From an uncultured Spirochaetales bacterium (GTDB lineage: Bacteria; Spirochaetota; Spirochaetia; Sphaerochaetales; Sphaerochaetaceae): a stretch of DNA of 64,000 nt. The notes below the pieces were generated by a model. It saw only the letters and a list, made by a program, of their open reading frames with translations. It did not search any database and was not told the DNA's origin. The stretch lies in assembly GCA_944392695.1 (NCBI GenBank), contig CALXXN010000002.1:182593-246592 (forward strand), written 5' to 3'. Shown one piece after another: positions 1 to 8,656 of this stretch. Position 1 is the first letter of the stretch. The number at the start of each line of letters is the position of its first letter. The translations under genes were made by a program, and so were the position numbers.

Positions 1-695
1 CGGTAACGCCAACTAATTGATTGGGTGTTGTTCCTATACATGTACCCATATTCAGATTTATCAAGTATGACAATCTTGGAACATCGGGCTATATATGTGT
101 ACGAAAGCAACATGTCCTCACCCATCTCTATGTCAGTTGGAACTGACTCATAAACAGACAAGAGCAATTCGCGTTTGAAAAGCTTCAACCCCTTCTGGGA
201 CTGCATCCCCCTGTTTCCATAGAGACTATGATTTGAAAACAGATTGGGGAGTATGTATGACTCTATCGCCGACCTGTCATATGATCCAGGAAGCAAAGCA
301 TCACAAAACGCCTTCTTCCGTTTTCCCGAAAAAGAAAGTCCTGGCATCGTGACAAGATCCGCACCATGTTCCTGCATGGCATCAATCATCTTTGTGTACA
401 TACCAGAAGAGATGAAATCATCACTGTCGACCATGCTGATGAAACAGCCACATGCTTTTTCGAGACCTGCAAGCGTCGCCTTCATCTGGCCCTTGTTCTC
501 CTGATGTATCACCCGGACACGGCTATCACGTGAAGCATATCCATCGATGATGCCCGGAGACGAATCCGTTGATCCATCGTCAACGAGTATCAGCTCAAGG
601 TCCTTGAAATCGGAATCCAAGATACTATCCACGCATTGTACGAGATAGGCACCACTATTATAGACTGGGACAATGACACTAAGAGGCAATGCCAT
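1..695 (-). CDS. Family 2 glycosyltransferase, C-terminus outside window
   Basis: Cytoplasmic GT-A fold enzyme that would transfer a sugar from a nucleotide-sugar to a growing surface glycan; the acceptor is unknown. The start ATG (693-695) follows a GGAGG site. About 231 residues lie in the window: SVIVPVYN near residue 6, the nucleotide-binding DDGSTD at 39-44 and the metal-binding DSDD at 90-93. The reading frame runs off the left edge, so the C-terminal third is missing. It starts one base after the stop of licD, so the two are probably cotranscribed. Confidence 0.88.
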   Translation of the reverse strand, partial: MALPLSVIVPVYNSGAYLVQCVDSILDSDFKDLELILVDDGSTDSSPGIIDGYASRDSRVRVIHQENKGQMKATLAGLEKACGCFISMVDSDDFISSGMYTKMIDAMQEHGADLVTMPGLSFSGKRKKAFCDALLPGSYDRSAIESYILPNLFSNHSLYGNRGMQSQKGLKLFKRELLLSVYESVPTDIEMGEDMLLSYTYIARCSKIVILDKSEYGYMYRNNTQSISWRY

Positions 696-696
696 G

Positions 697-1554
697 TCAC
701 CTCCACCTGCAATAGGTCAGATGCCTGGCCTGCTTACGGTCTTTTTCGGGAGGAGGCGTCATGTAATCACCATAATGATCCCTCAGGAGCCTGTCATATC
801 CGCAAGGCACTGGCACCATGAGGCCCTCGAACGGCATTTCAATGACAGAAGCGAAATCCTCTGCCATGAAATACTGGTGGAAAGATTGCAATGAACCATC
901 GTTCCTCAATACAGGACCTTGTGGGTAAGAAGAACAGATACTATCTATTTGATGCAGGATATCAGCAGTATCAGCCCATAAATCCTTAAGTCGTGTTTCC
1001 TTATGCTTCAGGGCATAATAAATGAAGAATAAACGTTGCAATATAAGGGAATTCCTGAATGTCGAGACCCTGCGGCGGTGTTCCAATGTCCTCAACTCCT
1101 CAAGCCGAGGGTTGTTGACATCTACATAATCCAAGACAAAGACATCAAGGAAAACACCATAATCCTTGATTGGTTTGAGATTCTTTTCCCTAGCCTCGGT
1201 CCGAAGTGAAACCACCTTGGGCATGAGGAAAGTATATGAAGAATCAGTTTCAGGACCAATTAATTTGAAATCAGTTGAACAGATTTCATCAAACCTCAGT
1301 TTGAAAAGCTCGAAATCCTTACGAAACATCCAGATGTCAATATCATCATCCCAAGGTATGAAACCTTTATGCCTTATTGTTCCCAGGAGACTTCCATAAG
1401 CCATATAAGGCTGGATACCAAGTTCTTTTGAAACCCTGAGCACTTCCTCAAGAATCCTGACGCCCTCTTCCTTGAGCTCTTGATCTGACAACTCTCTGCC
1501 CTTTTCCGTCATAGCCAGATAAGGATAACACAGCTTCATATGACTCTCAAACAT
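697..1554 (-). CDS. licD: LicD family phosphotransferase
   Basis: LicD-family nucleotidyltransferase-fold protein, 285 residues. Family members transfer phosphocholine or another phospho-group from a CDP-activated donor onto a cell-surface glycan. Visible signatures are GSLLGTIRHKG (about residues 54-64) and WDDDIDI (68-74), which carries the metal-binding aspartates. The start at 1554 is the first ATG; a second at 1539 is possible and neither has a strong Shine-Dalgarno. It is divergent from the glycosyltransferase at 1591 and followed almost without a gap by the GT2 at 695. The actual donor and acceptor cannot be read from sequence. Confidence 0.88.
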   Translation of the reverse strand: MFESHMKLCYPYLAMTEKGRELSDQELKEEGVRILEEVLRVSKELGIQPYMAYGSLLGTIRHKGFIPWDDDIDIWMFRKDFELFKLRFDEICSTDFKLIGPETDSSYTFLMPKVVSLRTEAREKNLKPIKDYGVFLDVFVLDYVDVNNPRLEELRTLEHRRRVSTFRNSLILQRLFFIYYALKHKETRLKDLWADTADILHQIDSICSSYPQGPVLRNDGSLQSFHQYFMAEDFASVIEMPFEGLMVPVPCGYDRLLRDHYGDYMTPPPEKDRKQARHLTYCRWR

Positions 1555-1578
1555 ATGGTGGTAAAAGTATCACCACGT

Positions 1579-1584
1579 TATACT
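1579..1584 (+). promoter_or_regulatory. Probable -10 element for a leaderless transcript
   Basis: TATACT ends six bases before the ATG at 1591, which has no usable Shine-Dalgarno. Transcription would start at or next to the start codon. No good -35 is seen. An imperfect inverted repeat (TGGTG at 1556-1560, CACCA at 1571-1575) overlaps the promoter and could be a regulator site. Confidence 0.4.
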
Positions 1585-1590
1585 CGAGGC

Positions 1591-2643
1591 ATGAATGAGC
1601 ATCAGCCCTTCTTCTCTGTTATTGTTCCTGCATACAAAGTAGGAAGATTCCTCCCACAATGCCTTGATAGCATACTGAATCAGACATACGAGGATTTTGA
1701 GCTGATTGTCGTAGATGACAAATCACCAGACTCCGTACCTGATATCGCCAAGGCATATTTGAAACGGGATAGCAGGATCAAAGTCATACAAAACAAACAA
1801 AACCTAGGCTTGCTTCATACAAGGGACGTGGGCATTATGGCAGCTAGTGGCAAATACATTGTATGGGTTGATGGCGATGATTACATAGATAGTAATCATC
1901 TGGAGTTCTTCCAAACAGAACTGTCAAAACACAAAGTCGACATGCTATGTACGGGCTGGGTTCGTGATGAGAAAGATGGAATAAAGAAACCCATCCTTGA
2001 ATCAATGACAGAAGGTCTTTACGAAGGCAAGACGCTTGAAGAAAAAAGGGGTAAGCTTTTTGCCTTCAATCAGCATGGTACATCACGCAACATCTCACCT
2101 AACCTTTGGGCAAAAGTAATAAGAAAAGAATTGCTTGACGAAACTGTCGGGACGATTCCATATGACTTGAAAATTGGTGAGGATGCCGCACGCAGCTACC
2201 AGATAATGCTTAAGATAACATCCCTGCTTGTTACACAGCATACAGGATACCACTATGTACAGCATCCAACACAGATGACCAAGAACTATCATAGGGAATA
2301 TTTTGAGAATGCTCTTGGCATCTATGTGCGGCTACGCGACCAATCCATGCAGACATCCAATCCATACATCTTCACCAGCGCAATAAACCAGAACATATGC
2401 CATATCACAGCTGCAGCGCTATGCAATGAATGTGGCAACTCCGACAAAGAAGCCATGTGGGCACGGATCAAGGAAATATCAGACAATCCAGAAGTCAGGA
2501 AGGCATTGGAAGACAAAGATGCTGTCAAAGCAGTCAACTGGGGATTCCAACGCTTCCTACATGCATTGAAGAGTCATTCATACACGCGCCTGTCTTTCTA
2601 TCTCTGGGTATATCGACGAATCATACAGATGGGATTATTATAA
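1591..2643 (+). CDS. Family 2 glycosyltransferase
   Basis: GT2 glycosyltransferase of 350 residues, cytoplasmic or membrane-associated. SVIVPAYK lies near residue 9, VVDDKSPD at 40-47 in place of the usual DDGSTD loop, and the DGDD metal site at 94-97. I chose ATG 1591 because the GT domain begins 8 residues later; the upstream in-frame start at 1540 would add 17 residues lying in the divergent promoter. The flippase gene follows after 7 bases, which suggests one surface-glycan operon. Confidence 0.88.
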   Translation: MNEHQPFFSVIVPAYKVGRFLPQCLDSILNQTYEDFELIVVDDKSPDSVPDIAKAYLKRDSRIKVIQNKQNLGLLHTRDVGIMAASGKYIVWVDGDDYIDSNHLEFFQTELSKHKVDMLCTGWVRDEKDGIKKPILESMTEGLYEGKTLEEKRGKLFAFNQHGTSRNISPNLWAKVIRKELLDETVGTIPYDLKIGEDAARSYQIMLKITSLLVTQHTGYHYVQHPTQMTKNYHREYFENALGIYVRLRDQSMQTSNPYIFTSAINQNICHITAAALCNECGNSDKEAMWARIKEISDNPEVRKALEDKDAVKAVNWGFQRFLHALKSHSYTRLSFYLWVYRRIIQMGLL

Positions 2644-2650
2644 GCTTCTC

Positions 2651-4219
2651 ATGGCAGAGAAGAATGAACGACAGGAAACGAGGGTCATAAACGCGGCCAG
2701 GAACATGGCGTCTTCAGCCTTCTTCCAGACGCTTCTTGGAGTCTTCGCTTTTATTGAGAGGACAGTCTTCGTACATTACCTAGGTAATGATTACCTTGGC
2801 CTCAATACCCTCTTCGCCAACATCCTTTCCGTACTTACAATAGCCGAGCTTGGCATCGGAGGGACGATAGCATACGCACTGTACAAGCCATTAGCTGAAA
2901 ACGACACAGAGAAAATCGCATCATTGATGCTCTTCTATAAACGGGCGTACTACATCATTGGTTCAATCATCATCGTACTAGGCCTGGCGATTACGCCATT
3001 CCTCAGCTATTTCTCAAATGCAGGGGAAGGGATAAGGAACTCAGAACTCTGCTTTGTAATCTACCTGCTCTCAACTGGTCTCACTTATTTCTTTTCCCAC
3101 AAACACATCATCCTTGAAGCCGACCAGAAGAAATACCTCAACTACAGTGTCACCTGCCTTGGTTCGATTGTACAGTACATCCTGCAGGTCATCTTCCTCA
3201 TCTCGACAAGGGACTATGTCCTATATGTGTTCGTCCTACTAGTTGTGAATGTCTCAAAATCCCTGGTGCTCAATCGGATTGCCGAGCGCAAATACCCCAT
3301 CCTGAAGAGGAAGGCAAAACACATACAGCGGCTTCCAGAGGAAGACCGCAAGAGCATAACAACCAATATCAAGGCGATGTGTTTCCACAAGTTCGGAGAG
3401 ACCGCCGTCAGCAGCTCTGACAGCATCCTGATGTCCTACTTCACCTCACTTGCAACACTGGGCATCTATTCAAACTATCTCATGATAGTCAACACGCTCC
3501 GTAGTGCGATGAGGGTCTTCTATACTTCCATACTGGCAAGCATAGGGAACCTCTGTGCAACAGAGGAACGGGATGACATCTACTATAGCTTCAAATCCCT
3601 GAACTTCGCGAATTACCTGATCTTCTCATACATCACAGTGTTGATGTTCAACCTGCTCAACAGTGTGCTTACACTGTGGCTTGGAGCCGCATACACCTTT
3701 GGGCCGTTCACAGAATTCTTGATCTGCATGACATTTTTCCTTCCAGGAATACGGAGGATGTTGTTGAACTACCATGACGCCTGTGGGCTGTTCTGGGCGG
3801 ACAAGTACAAGAGGGTGTATGAGGCTGTGCTCAATCTCATCCTCTCAATCATCCTGGCCATTCCATATGGCATCGATGGCATACTGATTGGCACAGTTGC
3901 AAGCAACCTCTTAGGCTTCTGGATTGAAGGCCGTGTTGTGTACAAGTACGTGTTCTTCCGCCCAGCAAGAGTGTATGTGTTCACCTATCTGAAAGAATGT
4001 CTTGTGACGATAGTCATGATGTTCCTGACATATGCAATATGCAAGGCGTTCCCGATAGGACATATACTGGGCAGACTTCTGGTCAACATCCTCATCTCAG
4101 TACTTGTTCCTCTCCCTCTCTATTATCTGATTTACAGGAAGAAGAGCGAGTTCCAGAACGTCATGACAAACATCAAGAGCTATGTAAACCTCTTGGCAAG
4201 CAGGATGAAGCGCAAGTAA
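2651..4219 (+). CDS. Wzx-type polysaccharide flippase
   Basis: Polytopic inner-membrane protein of 522 residues from the MATE/MOP superfamily (Wzx/RfbX type). It would flip lipid-linked oligosaccharide units across the inner membrane. The N-terminus shows the family pattern of a small helix followed by FVHYLGNDYLGLNTLFANIL and an AELGIGG segment, then repeated hydrophobic helices to the C-terminus. It resembles the second flippase at 55940-57481 in length and N-terminal motifs, so two surface-glycan systems bracket the window. Its stop codon directly abuts the stop of the convergent RND gene, leaving no room for a terminator. Confidence 0.9.
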   Translation: MAEKNERQETRVINAARNMASSAFFQTLLGVFAFIERTVFVHYLGNDYLGLNTLFANILSVLTIAELGIGGTIAYALYKPLAENDTEKIASLMLFYKRAYYIIGSIIIVLGLAITPFLSYFSNAGEGIRNSELCFVIYLLSTGLTYFFSHKHIILEADQKKYLNYSVTCLGSIVQYILQVIFLISTRDYVLYVFVLLVVNVSKSLVLNRIAERKYPILKRKAKHIQRLPEEDRKSITTNIKAMCFHKFGETAVSSSDSILMSYFTSLATLGIYSNYLMIVNTLRSAMRVFYTSILASIGNLCATEERDDIYYSFKSLNFANYLIFSYITVLMFNLLNSVLTLWLGAAYTFGPFTEFLICMTFFLPGIRRMLLNYHDACGLFWADKYKRVYEAVLNLILSIILAIPYGIDGILIGTVASNLLGFWIEGRVVYKYVFFRPARVYVFTYLKECLVTIVMMFLTYAICKAFPIGHILGRLLVNILISVLVPLPLYYLIYRKKSEFQNVMTNIKSYVNLLASRMKRK

Positions 4220-6706
4220 TCAGCGCTTCACCCAGAGTTTCTTGACGGCTGATCCGATTTTGCTGAAAAGGATGGCGAACGGAGGCAGGAAGATCAGCGT
4301 TGAGACCATACATCCAAAGAGTGTCACACTCATCAACAGTCCGAAATACCTGATTGGGGTGTATGACCCGAATGAAAGCATCATCATTCCAAAGACGATG
4401 GACACTGTTGTCAGGATTATCGGACGACCTGTCTCGACCAACGTGTCTCGTATCGCGGTGATGCTGCCATCACCACTCTTCCGTTTCCTGCTATATCTCA
4501 ACATGAAGTGAAGCGCATCATCTACACCACAACCTATTGCGATTGAAGAGAAACTGACGGTCACCATATCGAAAGGAATGCCTGTCAGATACATGAAAAC
4601 ATAGTTGATCATTATTCCAGACAAGACAGGAATGATGGTTGTGAAGCCACGGACAAGAGACAAGAAGACAATTGATGCGATGATGAAGACAATCGAGACA
4701 GAAAGAATCGTACTGAGGTTCTGGTCTGACAAGAGCCGGCTTGAGAACTTCACATTGACAACTGGATCCCCACCTATTGTCACTGTCGTCCCAACGGGGA
4801 GGAGGTCCAGGTTGTCGACCATGGTTGAATAAGCCCTGGTGATGCTCGATGTAGTCATCAGGTCCTGTTCAACAGAGTCCCAGTTCTGTATGACCAGTGT
4901 GACAGAATTGAAGTCACTACTGATTATCCTGGAGATTTCAGATATGCCCTGGTTGGCCATCATCAGGACCAGTCTGGACATCATGTTGATCAAGCCATTG
5001 CTGTCTGGTATCGCATACTCTCCATCGACGAGGTAGTTTGCGTATGCGACATAATTCGAGAAAGAGATGCTTTGCAGGAGGTCTGGGCACTCAAGTATGG
5101 CTTCTTCGTACTCCCTGACCTGCTTGAGGTTATCAGCTTGCAGGAAGTAGTTTACCGACCCCTCTGGAGCCCTGATCGTGATCTCAAATGGATTGGTTCC
5201 ACCCATGGCCTTTGCAAAAGCCCTGGACTCATGTCCAAACTGGTCCGACTCTGGGAAGTAGGACATGTAGTTTGAGTCGATAGCTATATCGTCTTTCACA
5301 AGGAAGAAACAGACGACCAGCACGAAGAACAGGACAATCAAGACAATCCAGTACTTTGTGACAACACGGGAAATCCAACCAACAAGCCTTGTCATGAATC
5401 CGTGTTCGAACTTCGCGATTTGCTTTCTCTTAGGAACAGGCGTCAATGAAAGGACAGCGGGAAGGTAAACACATGCAAGTATCGCACAGTACAGGATGCC
5501 GATTCCAACAGAGATGCCGAACTCCCTCAAGCCCTCTGTCTGGGAGACACAGAGGCAGAGGAAGCCAACAACTGTCGTGATACAAGCAAGTGCGATGGTG
5601 CCTGTTATCTTGCTGACACTACGCGCAGGTGACATGTCAGCAGTACCATCCTCACGGAAGTGGGCGTAGTACTCATTCAAGACATGGATTGCATATGCGG
5701 ATCCTAATGTTATGACCATGCATGGTGTCACGATGTTGAGTATCGTGATATCAATCCCCATCAACTTCATCGTCCCGAAAGTCCAGATCAAGGCGATGAT
5801 GGAAAGTGAGCCGGGAATCAAGACGCTGCGCTTGGAATGGAAGCTGAGGTAATAAGTGATCAGGATTGCAAGGATGCAGAGGATCATCAAGGTGGAGAGG
5901 TCCTTGAGCAAGTATTGCATGACCTTGTAGTTGATTACAGGTCCACCATTGAAATAGACATCAAGGCCATAGTCCTCAAGGGGCTGGAAGATTGCATCGA
6001 ACTGGGCTTCGATATCAGCGTTGTACCTTGAGATAGGCACCTGGATCATGATTGAGTTGCCATCTCCACCAACCAGGAAGTACCTGACTATTGGGTCACT
6101 GGCGATATGGTCCTCCAGTTCAGCAGCCTCATCTTCGTCCCAGACACCATCATCATTGGAAGCCATTGGCGTGACGACAAGGCGCCGTCCAGCGGCTTCA
6201 AGTGTGACAAAATCAAGGACTGAATATGGCTGTCCTACATCAGGACGGGCAACCAACTCATTCATGCAATACTGGATCAAGTTGAGCGAATCCGCACTGT
6301 ACAAGTCATTCCCCTGGATGAAAATCAAGAGGTCACCTGCTCCATGACGCTCATCGTCCTCATTTGTTGGTTCCGTCATGGTTGAGAAGTCAAACGCTTC
6401 CAGGACAGAAGGGTCAAGATCCCTGTATTCATTGTCAGATGGCGCTACAACCCCAGCCTCTTCAGCAACACGGAAAGCCTTCTCAACATTGGCAGGGACG
6501 GCCCTATCCGCGATACCCAAGTCTGGAAACTGGCCAGAGACCCCACCTTGGTAAACGCGATGCGCTTCTCCATATGGCATGAATGCGCCATAATCAGCAT
6601 TCAAGCCAATTCCAAGGGCGTTGACAAGGAAGAAAGCTGTGACCAAGGCGATGACCACGATCACAGCAACAGCATGCCGCTCGATGAAATCGAAGAATTT
6701 CTCCAT
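4220..6706 (-). CDS. RND/MMPL family transporter
   Basis: Large inner-membrane exporter of 828 residues in the RND superfamily (MMPL/sterol-sensing branch). The layout is an N-terminal helix at about 12-35, a large periplasmic loop, a block of five or six helices, a second periplasmic loop and a second helix block. The proton-relay type motif GCGVDDALH lies near residue 730. Such proteins export lipids or hydrophobic molecules using the proton gradient; the substrate is not inferable. It lies downstream of two outer-membrane barrel genes on the same strand, so a role in envelope lipid or glycan traffic is possible. The start lacks a Shine-Dalgarno (see the promoter at 6713). Confidence 0.88.
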   Translation of the reverse strand: MEKFFDFIERHAVAVIVVIALVTAFFLVNALGIGLNADYGAFMPYGEAHRVYQGGVSGQFPDLGIADRAVPANVEKAFRVAEEAGVVAPSDNEYRDLDPSVLEAFDFSTMTEPTNEDDERHGAGDLLIFIQGNDLYSADSLNLIQYCMNELVARPDVGQPYSVLDFVTLEAAGRRLVVTPMASNDDGVWDEDEAAELEDHIASDPIVRYFLVGGDGNSIMIQVPISRYNADIEAQFDAIFQPLEDYGLDVYFNGGPVINYKVMQYLLKDLSTLMILCILAILITYYLSFHSKRSVLIPGSLSIIALIWTFGTMKLMGIDITILNIVTPCMVITLGSAYAIHVLNEYYAHFREDGTADMSPARSVSKITGTIALACITTVVGFLCLCVSQTEGLREFGISVGIGILYCAILACVYLPAVLSLTPVPKRKQIAKFEHGFMTRLVGWISRVVTKYWIVLIVLFFVLVVCFFLVKDDIAIDSNYMSYFPESDQFGHESRAFAKAMGGTNPFEITIRAPEGSVNYFLQADNLKQVREYEEAILECPDLLQSISFSNYVAYANYLVDGEYAIPDSNGLINMMSRLVLMMANQGISEISRIISSDFNSVTLVIQNWDSVEQDLMTTSSITRAYSTMVDNLDLLPVGTTVTIGGDPVVNVKFSSRLLSDQNLSTILSVSIVFIIASIVFLSLVRGFTTIIPVLSGIMINYVFMYLTGIPFDMVTVSFSSIAIGCGVDDALHFMLRYSRKRKSGDGSITAIRDTLVETGRPIILTTVSIVFGMMMLSFGSYTPIRYFGLLMSVTLFGCMVSTLIFLPPFAILFSKIGSAVKKLWVKR

Positions 6707-6712
6707 GTCAGG

Positions 6713-6741
6713 AGTATAAGGGAAATCCCCTGGAAGGTTAA
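6713..6741 (-). promoter_or_regulatory. Promoter giving a probable leaderless RND mRNA
   Basis: On the minus strand TTAACC (6736-6741), a 17-base spacer and TATACT (6713-6718) are followed six bases later by the ATG of the RND gene. There is no Shine-Dalgarno, so a leaderless transcript is likely. The promoter overlaps the hairpin at 6724-6754. Confidence 0.45.
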
Positions 6742-6754
6742 CCGCCAGGGGATT
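6724..6754 (-). terminator. Hairpin between barrel genes and RND gene
   Basis: A perfect 10-bp stem (AATCCCCTGG at 6724-6733 with its complement at 6745-6754) and an 11-base loop lie just after the barrel gene stop. The tail is only weakly T-rich (TTTCCCTTA), so it may be a weak terminator or attenuator that also overlaps the RND promoter. Confidence 0.5.
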
Positions 6755-6774
6755 CGATTTGATGATGCTTCAAC

Positions 6775-8574
6775 TCAGAACAGCCATTTGGCACCAATCA
6801 GCAATTGTGGCAGGCATTTCACCACACCATGCTCCCGACCATAGTTGAAGTAACTGTTGACACTACCAGCAGCATAAAGAGATACCTGTCCCCAGACTTC
6901 GCGGTCGAAGTCATAAATCCCATAGACTGCGAACTTCAACAGATGTTCAGCATTGTGCCAGCCTCCTGAAGGAACACCTGCATCAACGTCTCCAAGATTG
7001 AAAATCGAATCCGACATATCTATGTCCGTCTGCTGATGTGACACAGTAGCATGCCGGATTCCATTCTCCCCCCGTACCCTGTAAAGGGCATTCCCGCCAA
7101 CTTGGAATGAACCATCTGCCGCCCTATAGTCCACACCGAGCGAGAACACCATGGAATCTGGGCCATAGATGTAACCAGAGTAACCATAATCATCCAGGTA
7201 CTGACGATGATATCCAACAACATAATCAAGGTTGTAATCGATATTGTTGTCTGTCACATCGGTGTCTTCACCTGTACATGCCTCACGTTTTCCGTTGAGA
7301 TAAAGATAAGGATTGGTGTAAACACCCTCGAGCCAGATATTGAACATGCCTTTATCAGCGAGGGTCGTCGAATACTTGAGGTTCCCAAGGAAGCCATAAG
7401 CTGGAGGAACCGCACCTTGATCCTCGAAATACATCTGGAACTGGTCAATCACAGCCTGGGCGGAGAAAGACAAGCCATCAACTATTGCAAGCTCGAGGTC
7501 GAAACTCATGATGTTGTTCGCTTCATCGTAGTAGGTTTTGCCAACCTCATTGGCATAATTGTAATAGTTGTGGGCAATGACAAATGGGAACAAATAACGA
7601 AAGTCAAAACCGTATGAGCTATTGTACAACGTGGACAGGTTTACTGCGAAACGCACCCTATCAAAGAGATTGAAGTCAAAACGATGGACAACCCTGTATT
7701 GCTGGTCACCACTGAACTCACTGCGGTTGAAAGTCGTGATATATCCACTTCCATCTTCATTGATTGATACCTGTTGGTCGAACCTGGTGATTGAGATGTT
7801 GTAGTTGAAAAAGTCACTCATGAACGAGAGTGCCAACAGCTCCTGGTAAGAGAAATTGTCTCCAACAGCCAAGTTGCCTGTCATACCACTGCCAATCCCG
7901 TGCGGGAAACGACCTAGTGTGAGATTGAAATACTCATTACCAATGCTGGCTCCTGCCCGGGTTGGAAGCTCAGGAGACATGCCAATGAAGATGCCTTTTC
8001 CTCCTGTACGACCTGTGAACAGCCAACCAAATGTAGTCTCATAAAGATAGTCAGGCCTGTTCCGAACATCGAACTGGGCTTCCAGTGCGACATGTTCCCC
8101 AAAGTCCATCTTGATGCCAGCCGCAAGCGAGGGATCTTCGTAACGATATGGCACCAAGGTGTCGTTCCTGCGGTCCCAGGCCGTTGCCAGGTCCTCACCC
8201 CTGTTACGGAACTCCCATTCATCATAATCAGCGATGTTCACACCAAGATTGACAAGCAGGTCGAGGTCGAATGCAAAGAAATCCTCTTCGTATATATATT
8301 GCCCTTCACCTGTGAGAGTCTCCATCAATTCGCCATATTCTGCCAGGTCTGCCCCATTCAGCGATGTGGTGTCGATGCGTTCCAAAGCAATCACAAGGGC
8401 CCGTGCGGGCATCGGAGAGAAAGATGTGGGTCCTGTGACACCAGCCCTGCGGCAGAGCTGGTCGACACGTTGATATACTGAATCGCGTGTCGTATAGAGA
8501 GTCTGCAGGTTACCAGCCATAAGGCAAGCCATGGACAGAAGCAGGCAAAGCAGGCAGCCAATTATTTTCCTCAT
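6775..8574 (-). CDS. Wzi-like outer-membrane beta-barrel protein
   Basis: Secreted protein of 599 residues with a signal peptide (MRKIIGCLLCLLLSMACLMA) and long stretches of alternating aromatic and polar residues typical of beta-barrels. It resembles the Wzi-like capsule-assembly barrel family common in spirochaetes and Bacteroidetes. I chose ATG 8574 because a GGAGGGG site sits upstream at good spacing and the signal peptide starts there; an earlier in-frame ATG at 8607 would put 11 odd residues before it. It shares the motif order TRDSVYQRVDQLCRRAG...TGP with the next gene upstream, so the two are divergent paralogues in one operon. The ligand is unknown. Confidence 0.78.
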   Translation of the reverse strand: MRKIIGCLLCLLLSMACLMAGNLQTLYTTRDSVYQRVDQLCRRAGVTGPTSFSPMPARALVIALERIDTTSLNGADLAEYGELMETLTGEGQYIYEEDFFAFDLDLLVNLGVNIADYDEWEFRNRGEDLATAWDRRNDTLVPYRYEDPSLAAGIKMDFGEHVALEAQFDVRNRPDYLYETTFGWLFTGRTGGKGIFIGMSPELPTRAGASIGNEYFNLTLGRFPHGIGSGMTGNLAVGDNFSYQELLALSFMSDFFNYNISITRFDQQVSINEDGSGYITTFNRSEFSGDQQYRVVHRFDFNLFDRVRFAVNLSTLYNSSYGFDFRYLFPFVIAHNYYNYANEVGKTYYDEANNIMSFDLELAIVDGLSFSAQAVIDQFQMYFEDQGAVPPAYGFLGNLKYSTTLADKGMFNIWLEGVYTNPYLYLNGKREACTGEDTDVTDNNIDYNLDYVVGYHRQYLDDYGYSGYIYGPDSMVFSLGVDYRAADGSFQVGGNALYRVRGENGIRHATVSHQQTDIDMSDSIFNLGDVDAGVPSGGWHNAEHLLKFAVYGIYDFDREVWGQVSLYAAGSVNSYFNYGREHGVVKCLPQLLIGAKWLF

Positions 8575-8656
8575 ACTCACACCCCTCCATTCGGGCAACA
8601 ACGCCACTGTATCCCACTTTGCCTGTTGATGTCACTAAAGCCTTGTTTCCAGCACC